DNA of 64,000 nt from Streptomyces zhihengii (lineage in GTDB: Bacteria > Actinomycetota > Actinomycetes > Streptomycetales > Streptomycetaceae), in NCBI RefSeq assembly GCF_016919245.1, contig NZ_JAFEJA010000001.1, positions 6,417,501-6,481,500 on the forward strand. Direction: 5' to 3'. Within the stretch, counting starts at the first letter, position 1, and every line of letters begins with the position of its first letter. This document shows, one piece after another, positions 55,730-63,171 of this stretch. The notes beneath the pieces are model-generated. The model saw nothing but the letters and a program-made list of their open reading frames with translations, was not told the DNA's origin and did not search any database. The translations under genes were made by a program, and so were the position numbers.

Positions 55730-57799
55730 ATGTCGGTGACGACCACGGCCGGGGCACGTCTGCGCTCCGTCGGCGGCGGCGCCAACCGCTGGGTCGTCCT
55801 CTTCGTCCTCTGCGTCAGTCTGCTGCTGGTCGCCCTCGACGCGACCGTGCTGCACGTCGCCGTCCCGGCCGTCACCGAGGACCTGCGTCCGAACGGTGTC
55901 GAGCTGCTGTGGATCGTGGACGCGTATCCGCTCGTCTGCGCCTCGCTGCTGATCATGTTCGGCACGCTCGGCGACCGGGTCGGGCGCCGGCGGCTCCTGC
56001 TGCTCGGCTACGCCGTCTTCGGCGCCGCCTCCGCGGTGGCCGCCTTCGCGCCCACCCCCGATGTGCTCATCGCCGCGCGTGTCCTGCTCGGCGCGGGCGG
56101 CGCGATGATCATGCCCGCCACGCTGTCGATCCTGCGCGACGTCTTCCCCGACCGGCGCGAGCGGGCCACCGCGATCGGTATCTGGACCGCGGTCGCCGCC
56201 GTGGGCGCCGCGACCGGGCCGGTGCTCGGCGGCTTCCTCGTCGAGCACTTCTGGTGGGGCTCGGTCTTCCTGATCAACATCCCGCTGATGGCGCTGATCC
56301 TGCCCGCGGGCAAGTGGCTGCTGCCCGAGTCGCGCGGCGCCGGCGAGGGGCCCTGGGACGTCCTCGGCGCCCTGATGGCGGCCGGCGGCGTGCTCGGCGT
56401 GGTCCTCGGGGTGAAGCGGCTGGGCGCGGGCGACGGGCTGCTCGACCCGAGGGCGAGCGGCCCGCTGCTCGTCGGCGGCCTGCTCCTCTGGCTCTTCGTG
56501 CGGCGGCAGCGGCGGCGCAGGCATCCGCTCATCGACATGCGGATGTTCTCGCGGGCCGCCTTCACCACCTCCGTCGGCTGCATCGTGCTGGCCATGCTGG
56601 CGCTGGTCGGCCTGGAGCTGATCGCTGTCCAGTACCTCCAGCTCATCCTCGGGCTCAGCCCGCTGGAGACGGGGCTGCGGCTGCTGCCGCTGACCTTCGC
56701 CGCGATGGCGGCGGGCGCCACCGGCTCGTTCACCCTCAGGCGCGTCGGGCCCCGCCGGATGGTCGGCTGGGGATTCGTGCTGACCGCGGCCGCGGTTCTG
56801 CTGCTCGTGCTGATGGGGCAGCACGACCGGCCCCTGCTGCTCACCGTCGGTTTCGTGCTGCTCGGCTTCGGCCTCCAGACCACGCTCTTCGCCGCCTACG
56901 AGTCGATGCTCAGCGAGGCGCCGGCGGAGCAGGCCGGCGGCGCGGCCGCCATAGGCGAGACCTCGTACCAGCTCGGCGCCGGCATGGGCATCGCCCTGCT
57001 CGGCAGCGTGATGAACGCCGCGTACGGCCCCCCGGTCGCCGGGGTGGCCGGTGTGCCGCGCTCCGCGAGCGAGGCGGCGGCCCACTCCCTCGGCGAGGCG
57101 TACCAGGAGGCCGAACGGCTCGGCGGCGCGGCGGGCGACCTGCTGCGCACCACGGCCCGGCACGCCTTCGTCCACGGTCTGCACGTCACCCTGGTGGTCA
57201 GCGCCGTCCTGCTGCTGCTCGGCGCGGTCGCCGCGCTGCGGCTGCCGCGGCGGATGGAGGGGTCCGTCGCCGCGGCGGACGGGCCCTCGGCCCCGCCGGC
57301 CCGCGACGCGGTCCCCGCCGCCCGGCGGCCGGAGGCCGGGGCGCCGGAGCAGGGCGCGAGCGCCGACGCCGTACCTGCCGCCCGGCGGGCTGTCACCCCG
57401 GAGCGGGGTGCCGAAGCCGTGCCTGCCGCGGGGCGGCGGGTGGAGGCCGGGGGGCCGCAGCATCCCGCGGACACCGAGGCCGTTCCGGCCGCCCGGCGGG
57501 CCGCGGCCCGTGACCGCCGCACGGATGCCGCCGCCCCCGAGTGCCGGACGGCTGCCGCCCGGCGGGCCGGGGCCCCCGGGCATCCCGCGGACGCGGACGG
57601 CGTTCCCGCCGCCCGGCGGTCGCGCGGCGGCGCGTCGGAGGGGCGCTCGGATGCCGAAGGCGTCTCCGCCGCCGGGCACCCCGCGGACGTGGACGCGGAC
57701 GGCGTTCCCGCCGCCCGGGAGCCGGGGGCCGACGGCACGGGACCCGCCCAGGAGCGTGCGCGTGCCGAGGCGGCCGGGTCTGGACGCACGGCACACTGA
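55730..57799 (+). CDS. MFS exporter (DHA2 type, about 14 TM) with long repetitive C-terminal tail
   Basis: This 689-residue drug:H+ antiporter-like protein has the DHA2 hallmarks LDATVLHVAVPAVTEDL, GDRVGRRRLLLLG and the LGAGGAMIMPATLSI block, with about 14 helices in the first 510 residues. The last 170 or so residues are a hydrophilic Ala/Pro/Arg/Gly tail with repeats of the (D/E)AVPAARR type, unusual for this family. The ATG has GGAGG seven bases upstream. It is not adjacent to a recognisable biosynthetic cluster. Confidence 0.88.
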   Translation: MSVTTTAGARLRSVGGGANRWVVLFVLCVSLLLVALDATVLHVAVPAVTEDLRPNGVELLWIVDAYPLVCASLLIMFGTLGDRVGRRRLLLLGYAVFGAASAVAAFAPTPDVLIAARVLLGAGGAMIMPATLSILRDVFPDRRERATAIGIWTAVAAVGAATGPVLGGFLVEHFWWGSVFLINIPLMALILPAGKWLLPESRGAGEGPWDVLGALMAAGGVLGVVLGVKRLGAGDGLLDPRASGPLLVGGLLLWLFVRRQRRRRHPLIDMRMFSRAAFTTSVGCIVLAMLALVGLELIAVQYLQLILGLSPLETGLRLLPLTFAAMAAGATGSFTLRRVGPRRMVGWGFVLTAAAVLLLVLMGQHDRPLLLTVGFVLLGFGLQTTLFAAYESMLSEAPAEQAGGAAAIGETSYQLGAGMGIALLGSVMNAAYGPPVAGVAGVPRSASEAAAHSLGEAYQEAERLGGAAGDLLRTTARHAFVHGLHVTLVVSAVLLLLGAVAALRLPRRMEGSVAAADGPSAPPARDAVPAARRPEAGAPEQGASADAVPAARRAVTPERGAEAVPAAGRRVEAGGPQHPADTEAVPAARRAAARDRRTDAAAPECRTAAARRAGAPGHPADADGVPAARRSRGGASEGRSDAEGVSAAGHPADVDADGVPAAREPGADGTGPAQERARAEAAGSGRTAH

Positions 57800-57817
57800 G
57801 CCGTAACGTCAGTCCGT

Positions 57818-57834
57818 AACTAGCACTGCTAGTT
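57818..57834 (+). promoter_or_regulatory. 17-bp palindrome upstream of the acyl-CoA dehydrogenase gene
   Basis: AACTAGCA-C-TGCTAGTT is a perfect 8-1-8 palindrome 19 bases past the MFS stop codon and 51 bases before the dehydrogenase start. Such sites are typical of TetR-like regulators. TTT follows, so a short terminator is the alternative reading. Confidence 0.6.
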
Positions 57835-57884
57835 TTCGCGCCTGTCGTCAGAGTCCCGCCGTGAGAGCCGCCGGAGGTCATCCC

Positions 57885-59075
57885 GTGTCCGCATCCTCGA
57901 AGCTCCCCGCCTTCGATCCCGCCGACCCCCTGGGCCTGGACGACCTGCTCGACGCCGAGGACCTCGCCGTACGCGACACCGTCCGCACCTGGGCGGCCGA
58001 CCGGGTGCTGCCCCACATCGCCGACTGGTACGAGCGCGGCGAGCTGCCCGGCATCCGCGACCTCGCCCGCGAACTCGGCTCCCTCGGGGCTCTCGGCATG
58101 TCGCTCGACGGCTACGGCTGCGCCGGCGCCTCCGCCGTCCAGTACGGGCTCGCCTGCCTGGAGCTGGAGGCGGCCGACTCCGGCATCCGCTCCCTCGTCT
58201 CCGTCCAGGGCTCGCTGGCGATGTACGCCATCCACCGCTTCGGATCCGAGGAGCAGAAGCAGCGCTGGCTCCCCGGGATGGCGGCCGGGGAGATCATCGG
58301 CTGCTTCGGGCTCACCGAACCGGACCACGGCTCGGACCCGGCCGGCATGCGCACCCACGCCAAGCGCGAGGGCTCCGACTGGGTGCTCGACGGGCGCAAG
58401 ATGTGGATCACCAACGGATCCGTCGCCGGGGTCGCCGTCGTCTGGGCCCACACCGACGACGGCATCCGCGGTTTCGTGGTGCCCACCGACAGCCCCGGCT
58501 TCTCGGCGCCCGAGATCAGGCACAAGTGGTCGCTGCGCGCCTCGGTCACCAGTGAGCTGGTGATGGACGGAGTGCGGCTGCCGGCCGACGCGGTGCTGCC
58601 CGAGGTGACCGGGCTGCGCGGCCCGCTGAGCTGTCTGAGCCACGCCCGCTACGGAATCGTCTGGGGGGCCATGGGCGCGGCGCGGGCGAGCTTCGAGTCG
58701 GCGCTCGACTACGCGCGCACCCGCGAGCAGTTCGGCCGGCCCATCGGCGGCTTCCAGCTCACCCAGGCCAAGCTCGCCGACATGGCCGTCGAGCTGCACA
58801 AGGGGATCCTGCTCGCCCACCACCTCGGCCGGCGCATGGACGCGGGGCGGCTGCGGCCCGAGCAGGTCAGCTTCGGGAAGCTCAACAACGTGCGCGAGGC
58901 GATCGACATCTGCCGCACCGCGCGGACGATCCTCGGCGCCAACGGGATCTCCCTGGAGTACCCGGTGATGCGGCACGCCACCAACCTCGAATCGGTGCTC
59001 ACCTACGAGGGCACCGTCGAGATGCACCAGCTCGTGCTGGGCAAGGCGCTCACCGGCCTGGACGCCTTCCGGTAG
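57885..59075 (+). CDS. Acyl-CoA dehydrogenase, probably glutaryl-CoA dehydrogenase type
   Basis: This 396-residue FAD enzyme oxidises an acyl-CoA thioester. It has the family WITNGSVAG and ARTREQFGRPIGGFQLTQAK segments and the catalytic glutamate in YEGT (Glu375). Features such as ILGANGISLEYPVMRH and the MHQLVLGKALTG end resemble glutaryl-CoA dehydrogenases, which also decarboxylate, but that assignment is by pattern only. GTG 57885 has GGAGG seven bases upstream. Confidence 0.88.
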   Translation: MSASSKLPAFDPADPLGLDDLLDAEDLAVRDTVRTWAADRVLPHIADWYERGELPGIRDLARELGSLGALGMSLDGYGCAGASAVQYGLACLELEAADSGIRSLVSVQGSLAMYAIHRFGSEEQKQRWLPGMAAGEIIGCFGLTEPDHGSDPAGMRTHAKREGSDWVLDGRKMWITNGSVAGVAVVWAHTDDGIRGFVVPTDSPGFSAPEIRHKWSLRASVTSELVMDGVRLPADAVLPEVTGLRGPLSCLSHARYGIVWGAMGAARASFESALDYARTREQFGRPIGGFQLTQAKLADMAVELHKGILLAHHLGRRMDAGRLRPEQVSFGKLNNVREAIDICRTARTILGANGISLEYPVMRHATNLESVLTYEGTVEMHQLVLGKALTGLDAFR

Positions 59076-59098
59076 TCCGGGGCCGGCGGGCGCGCTGC

Positions 59099-59530
59099 TC
59101 AGCTCTGGTTGAAGAAGCCGTCCTGCGAACGGCCCGCGGGATCCCCGCTGACGATCTGGGTGTCGGCGGGGGTCAGCAGGAACACCCGCGTCGCCACCCG
59201 CTCGATCGAACCGCGCAGGCCGAAGCAGAGCCCGGCGGCGAAGTCCACGACGCGCTTGGCGTCGCCGGGCTCCATCGCGGTCAGGTTCACGATGACGGGG
59301 ACGCCGTCACGGAACAGCTCGCCGATGCCGCGGGCGTCCCGGAACCCGTCCGGGGAGACGGTCGCGATCCGGCGTCCCTCCTGCGACGCGGATTCGGAGG
59401 CCACGCGCACCCGGGGGTCGGTGACCCATGCGTCACCCGCTTCCTGGCCCTCGGCGTACTCGTCGTCGTAGTAACGCCCGTCGTCCTCGACGAGTCCCAG
59501 CCAGGCGCTCGCCTTGCGTACCGAACCCAT
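59099..59530 (-). CDS. sflA: SepF-like cell division protein
   Basis: This 143-residue protein has the SepF layout: a short N-terminal membrane-binding helix ([14 protein letters not shown]), a linker, and the conserved domain ([34 protein letters not shown]). Streptomycetes carry the main sepF in the ftsZ region and, from memory, extra SepF-like genes including sflA in a position like this. The assignment to sflA is by location and memory. ATG 59530 has GGAGG five bases upstream. It is convergent with the dehydrogenase and divergent from the DUF5685 gene. Confidence 0.85.
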   Translation of the reverse strand: MGSVRKASAWLGLVEDDGRYYDDEYAEGQEAGDAWVTDPRVRVASESASQEGRRIATVSPDGFRDARGIGELFRDGVPVIVNLTAMEPGDAKRVVDFAAGLCFGLRGSIERVATRVFLLTPADTQIVSGDPAGRSQDGFFNQS

Positions 59531-59822
59531 GGACGCCTCCTTCCGCTGCTGCAGTGGTCGCACTGCGGTCTCTGTCGTATCCGCACCCCTATGGTCGTCC
59601 ATAATGCGGATCGCACGCCAAGTGGATAGTCGGCGCGCAGGAGATTCGTGACGGTACTGGTGCAGAAGATGTGGCGATTCGTCAAGGTTCTTCCTGTGCA
59701 GGGGGCATGAGGGGATCAAAATATAAAAGTCGGACCAGACGGGTGACGCCGGGGGCGTCCGGGTGAACGGGCTCATCGATACGATGCCCCCGATGAGTTG
59801 AACGACTCCCGGGGGATCGTCC
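59531..59822. other. Divergent region between SepF-like and DUF5685 genes
   Basis: This 292-base gap contains TATGG-TCGT-CCATA (59590-59603), a short 5-4-5 inverted repeat, and an AT-rich patch near 59717-59728 (AAAATATAAAAG) that may be part of a promoter for the DUF5685 gene. No gene is seen. Confidence 0.45.
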
Positions 59823-60992
59823 GTGTTCGGAATAGTCAGGCCCTGCGCGCACCGGCTCGGTGACGCGCTCAAGGTCGAGTGGATGGCGCATCTGTGCGGG
59901 CTCTGCCTGGCGTTGCGCGCGGACCACGGGCAGTTCGCCCGTATCGTGACCAACTACGACGGCCTGATCGTCTCGGTCCTGACGGAGGCTCAGACCGAAC
60001 GCACACCCCAGGGGCGCCGCACCGCGGGCCCCTGTCCGCTGCGCGCCATGCGCACCGCCCCCGTCGCCCGCGGCGAGGGCGCGAAACTGGCCGCCGCGGT
60101 GTCCCTCGTCCTCGCCTCGGCCAAGGTGCGCGACCATGTCGCCGACGGCGACGGCATGCTGGCCCGCCGGCCCGTCGCCGCGGCCGCGCGCCGGGTCGCC
60201 GCCGGCTGGGACCGGGCCGGTGCCCGCTCGGGCGCCGCCCTCGGCTTCGACACCGCGGTCCTCGTCGACGCCGTCGACCGGCAGACCGGCATCGAGGCAC
60301 TGGCGGGCCCCGGTACACCGCTGCTCACCGTCACCGAGCCCACCGAGACGGCCACCGCCGCCGCCTTCGCCCACACCGCGGTGCTGGCGGGCCGCCCCGG
60401 GAACGCCGCCCCGCTCGCCGAGGCCGGACGCCTCTTCGGGCGCCTCGCGCACCTGCTGGACGCCGTGGAGGACCAGACCGCCGACGCCGCGGCGGGCGCC
60501 TGGAACCCGCTCACCGCGACCGGCACCCCGCTCACCGAGGCGCGCCGGCTCGCCGACGACGCCCTGCACGGCATCCGGCTGGCGCTGCGCGACGCCGACT
60601 TCGCCGACGACCGGCTGGTGCACGTCCTGCTCGCCCACGAGCTGCGCACCTCCGTGGACCGGGCCTTCGGCTCCACGACCTGTTCGCACCAGCCGGGGCC
60701 GTACACGCCCGGCAACCCGTACGCCCCCGGCGGGCCGGCCGGCCCCGGCGGTCCGCTGCCGCCCGAACCGCCCCGGCGCGACCGGCGGGGCCTGATCGCC
60801 GGCTGCCTGGTGTGGGCGGGCCTCGCCTGCACCTGCCAGATGTGCTGCGGCACCCACGAGGACCCCTGGAGCGGGGAGCGCAAGGAAGGGCTGTGCAGCA
60901 GCTGCGACTGCGGAAGCTGCTGCGACTGCTGCTCCTGCTGCTCGGACGGCTGCTCCTGCTGCGAGGGCTGCGACTGCGGCTGCGACTGCTGA
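59823..60992 (+). CDS. DUF5685-type protein with a cysteine-packed C-terminal tail
   Basis: This 389-residue protein has a helical N-terminal domain with an early [10 protein letters not shown] and HLCGLCLAL, a helical core of about 280 residues, a Pro/Gly linker and a Cys-rich end beginning CTCQMCC near residue 335. In the last 32 residues 16 are cysteine, in SCD, SCC and CDC clusters. Metal (zinc, copper) or iron-sulfur binding is likely from the Cys content, but nothing is proven. The GTG start lies at 59823. The gene is divergent from the SepF-like gene. Confidence 0.8.
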   Translation: MFGIVRPCAHRLGDALKVEWMAHLCGLCLALRADHGQFARIVTNYDGLIVSVLTEAQTERTPQGRRTAGPCPLRAMRTAPVARGEGAKLAAAVSLVLASAKVRDHVADGDGMLARRPVAAAARRVAAGWDRAGARSGAALGFDTAVLVDAVDRQTGIEALAGPGTPLLTVTEPTETATAAAFAHTAVLAGRPGNAAPLAEAGRLFGRLAHLLDAVEDQTADAAAGAWNPLTATGTPLTEARRLADDALHGIRLALRDADFADDRLVHVLLAHELRTSVDRAFGSTTCSHQPGPYTPGNPYAPGGPAGPGGPLPPEPPRRDRRGLIAGCLVWAGLACTCQMCCGTHEDPWSGERKEGLCSSCDCGSCCDCCSCCSDGCSCCEGCDCGCDC

Positions 60993-61021
60993 GCCCACGC
61001 CGGCCGATGGACCGACGGATC

Positions 61022-61055
61022 GCCGACTGCCGACTGCCGACTGCCGACTGCCGAC
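61022..61055. repeat. 7-base tandem repeat (GCCGACT), four copies and a partial
   Basis: GCCGACT repeats four times in tandem between 61022 and 61049, followed by GCCGAC. It sits 30 bases past the stop codon of the DUF5685 gene. A function is not apparent; slippage could change copy number between strains. Confidence 0.85.
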
Positions 61056-61098
61056 GGCCGTCCGGCGGGACTGCCGGCCGCCGGCGCGGGCACGGCAC

Positions 61099-61132
61099 GA
61101 CGCCCCGCCGGGAGAGGTCCTGACGGGGCGTC
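61099..61132 (-). terminator. Terminator-like hairpin behind the amino-acid binding protein gene
   Basis: GACGCCCCG (61099-61107) and CGGGGCGTC (61124-61132) pair over 9 bp, and the flanking GCAC and GTGC can extend the stem with mismatches. It lies beyond the end of the reverse-strand binding-protein gene and between convergent genes. Confidence 0.55.
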
Positions 61133-61183
61133 GGGCGTGCCGGGAGGGGCCGGACGGCGGTGCGGCGCCGTCCGGCCGATCGG

Positions 61184-62146
61184 TCACCGGATCTCGGGCG
61201 GCGAGATCTGCGAGGTCTCGATCGCCGACTCGCTCGTGCCCCACTTCTTCAGGATGCGGTCGTAGGTCCCGTCCGCCTTGAGCTTGTTCACCGCCGCCTG
61301 GAACGCCGGCGCCAGCGGGGTGCCCTTCGTGAAGGCGAAGCCGACGTCGAGGCGCTTGAACTCGTTGAGGAACGTGGTGCCCGGCTGCTGGGTCACCGCG
61401 TAGCGCAGCCCGTTGATGGTGCTCATCACGATGTCGCTGCGTCCCTGGTGGAGGGAGATCCACACGGCGCCGGGCTCCGCGTACGTCTGCACCTCGTACG
61501 GCTTCTCGCCGGCCGCCGCGCAGACGCCCTTGTTCTTCTCCAGCACGGCCTCGAAGGTGGTGCCCGCGCCGGTGGCGACCTTCAGGCCGCACAGGTCCTC
61601 GAAGGAGGACACCTTGTCGAGCGCCGACTTCTCCAGCGCCGCGAAGCCCTGGCCGTCGTTGATGTAGGTGACGAAGTCGATGGTCTTCCGGCGCTCCTCG
61701 GTCACACCGAAGTTGCCGGTGCCCACGTCGTACTTGCCGCTGCCGAGGGAGGGCAGGATCGCCTCGAAGCTGGCGACCTCGCGCTCCAGCCGCAGGCCGA
61801 GCACCTTGGCGACGGCGTCGGCGAAGTCGATGTCCTGGCCGACGAGGGTCCTGCCGTCCTTGAGATAGGTGGCGTTCGGCGGGTTGCCGATGGCCGCCGC
61901 GACCTTGAGGGTGCCCCGGTCGCGGATCTCCTCCGGCAGCAGGTCCGCCGCCGCCCGGTCCTTCGTCACCTGGGAGACCACGTCGGTGACGGGCAGCTCG
62001 CCCTGCCCGGCGGGCGCGGCGCCCTTGGCCGCCGGTGCCGGCTGCGCGGCCCCGCCGCCCCCGCCCCCGTCCGAACCGCAGGCGGTGAGGGTCAGCGCGG
62101 CGGCGGTGATCAGCGCGAACGTCAGCGAATGGCGTGTCCTGCTCAT
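61184..62146 (-). CDS. Family 3 amino-acid-binding lipoprotein of an ABC importer
   Basis: This 320-residue exported lipoprotein has a signal peptide with lipobox LTAC at Cys23, a Gly/Ala/Pro linker and an SBP_bac_3 domain (LKVAAAIGNPPNATYL, DIDFADAVAKVLGL, FEDLCGLKVATGAGTTFE). It should deliver a polar amino acid to the divergent permease at 63172. The leader peptide upstream suggests the substrate is cysteine, cystine or another sulfur compound. Its ATG overlaps the stop of the GNAT gene (ATGA). Confidence 0.87.
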   Translation of the reverse strand: MSRTRHSLTFALITAAALTLTACGSDGGGGGGAAQPAPAAKGAAPAGQGELPVTDVVSQVTKDRAAADLLPEEIRDRGTLKVAAAIGNPPNATYLKDGRTLVGQDIDFADAVAKVLGLRLEREVASFEAILPSLGSGKYDVGTGNFGVTEERRKTIDFVTYINDGQGFAALEKSALDKVSSFEDLCGLKVATGAGTTFEAVLEKNKGVCAAAGEKPYEVQTYAEPGAVWISLHQGRSDIVMSTINGLRYAVTQQPGTTFLNEFKRLDVGFAFTKGTPLAPAFQAAVNKLKADGTYDRILKKWGTSESAIETSQISPPEIR

Positions 62147-62640
62147 GAGACGTGGTTCTCCAGGTGTTTTTCGAACGGCAGATGACCGATCGACTCCGGA
62201 TCTGCGGACAGATCGAAGAGCGGGCGGTAACCGGCGGCCAGATAGAGGCCCTTGGCCTCGGGCTGCCGTGGTCCGGTGGTCAGGAAGATCCGTGCGTAGC
62301 CGCGTTCCGCGGCGTCGAGCTCCAGGACGCGCAGCACCCGCCGGGCGAGCCCCCGGCGGCGGTGCGCCGAGTGCGTCCAGATGCGCTTGAGTTCGGCCGT
62401 CGTCGCGTCGTAGCGGCGGTAGGCGCCCCCGGCGACGGGCCGGCCGCGCTCCAGGAGCAGCAGAAAGGCGCCGTCGGGCGGGGCGAACTCCTGTGGTGCG
62501 TACCGCTGGAGGTCCTCGGCGGACCCGTAGCGGGACAGGTACTCGTGGGCCAGTTCCGCGAGCAGCGGACCGGCCAGCGGATCGTCGACCGTGGTCCGCC
62601 GCACGGACAGCGCGGGGCCAGGGCTCGGGGAGACGGTCAT
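62143..62640 (-). CDS. GNAT-family N-acetyltransferase
   Basis: This 165-residue GNAT enzyme has the acetyl-CoA-binding segment HRRRGLARRVLRVLEL (R-X2-G-X-A type) and RQPEAKGLYLAAGYRP near the end. It is translated before, and overlaps, the binding-protein gene, so it probably acts on the imported compound or a derivative of it. ATG 62640 is chosen; an ORF extension upstream is an artefact of the leader region. The acceptor is unknown. Confidence 0.85.
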   Translation of the reverse strand: MTVSPSPGPALSVRRTTVDDPLAGPLLAELAHEYLSRYGSAEDLQRYAPQEFAPPDGAFLLLLERGRPVAGGAYRRYDATTAELKRIWTHSAHRRRGLARRVLRVLELDAAERGYARIFLTTGPRQPEAKGLYLAAGYRPLFDLSADPESIGHLPFEKHLENHVS

Positions 62641-62906
62641 GCGTGTCCCGTGTTCGGTGTCCGCCCGGTCCGGGCGGGCCGGCGGACGGGCGGGCAGGAC
62701 GGAGGTACGGAGAAGGGTGCGGCGAGGGGAGCCGCGGAGGTACGGAGGGTGTGAAGGCACGCGTGGGCGTCAAAGGACGGACGGGAGGCGTGGCCGCCCT
62801 ACGGGCGGCGGCGGGACACCCCGGCGCGGAGCGCGGGGTTCACCGGGAGTGCGGCAGGACGGCCGGCGCCGGCGGACGCGACGGGGCCGCTACAGCGGAG
62901 GACGGC
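62641..62906 (-). other. Transcribed leader region between leader peptide and GNAT gene
   Basis: These 266 bases lie between the leader-peptide stop codon and the GNAT start. The 13-base sequence CGGAGGTACGGAG occurs twice (near 62700 and 62735). Because transcription and translation of the leader end in cysteine codons, this stretch is where an attenuator or antiterminator would fold; I could not identify one unambiguous hairpin. Confidence 0.45.
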
Positions 62907-62978
62907 TCAACAGGAAGAGGACCACACGCGACCGAAGTCGATGTGGGAGCGCGTGACCAGCCACTGCTGCGAATGCAT
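62907..62978 (-). CDS. Leader peptide with C-terminal SSSC, upstream of sulfur-type amino-acid ABC genes
   Basis: A 23-codon frame on the reverse strand encodes a peptide containing WLVTRSHIDFGRV and ending Ser-Ser-Ser-Cys. The RxHIDxGRV core and terminal Cys match the small putative leader peptides placed before sulfur-assimilation genes in streptomycetes and the Cys-containing upstream ORFs of mycobacteria, as I remember them. It has no Shine-Dalgarno site and its ATG is about six bases from a -10, so it is probably leaderless. It precedes the GNAT-binding protein operon and likely couples cysteine supply to its expression. Confidence 0.78.
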   Translation of the reverse strand: MHSQQWLVTRSHIDFGRVWSSSC

Positions 62979-62984
62979 GGCCCA

Positions 62985-63014
62985 AGTGGAGCAGGCTTCT
63001 CGTATCCGCGTCAA
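62985..63014 (-). promoter_or_regulatory. Promoter of the leader-peptide/GNAT/binding-protein operon
   Basis: On the reverse strand TTGACG (63009-63014) and TCCACT (62985-62990) are 18 bases apart. The -10 lies six bases before the leader-peptide ATG at 62978, so the transcript would start at the ATG. Confidence 0.6.
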
Positions 63015-63050
63015 CTGCCGGGCGGTCAGGCGCCCACAGTCCGGACAGGC

Positions 63051-63080
63051 TTGACAGAACGGGTGCCGGGCCGCTTACCT
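63051..63080 (+). promoter_or_regulatory. Promoter of the divergent amino-acid permease arm
   Basis: A perfect TTGACA (63051-63056) and TTACCT (63075-63080) are 18 bases apart on the forward strand. The transcript would start near 63087 with an untranslated leader of about 85 bases before the permease. It lies back to back with the reverse-strand leader-peptide promoter. Confidence 0.6.
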
Positions 63081-63171
63081 CGGGGCTCACGACCGCTGCT
63101 GAGGGGCGCGGTCGCACGTGTCCCGTGAAGGCACCACCCGTGTTCGATCTCTGCATCCACGGAGCCTTCGC

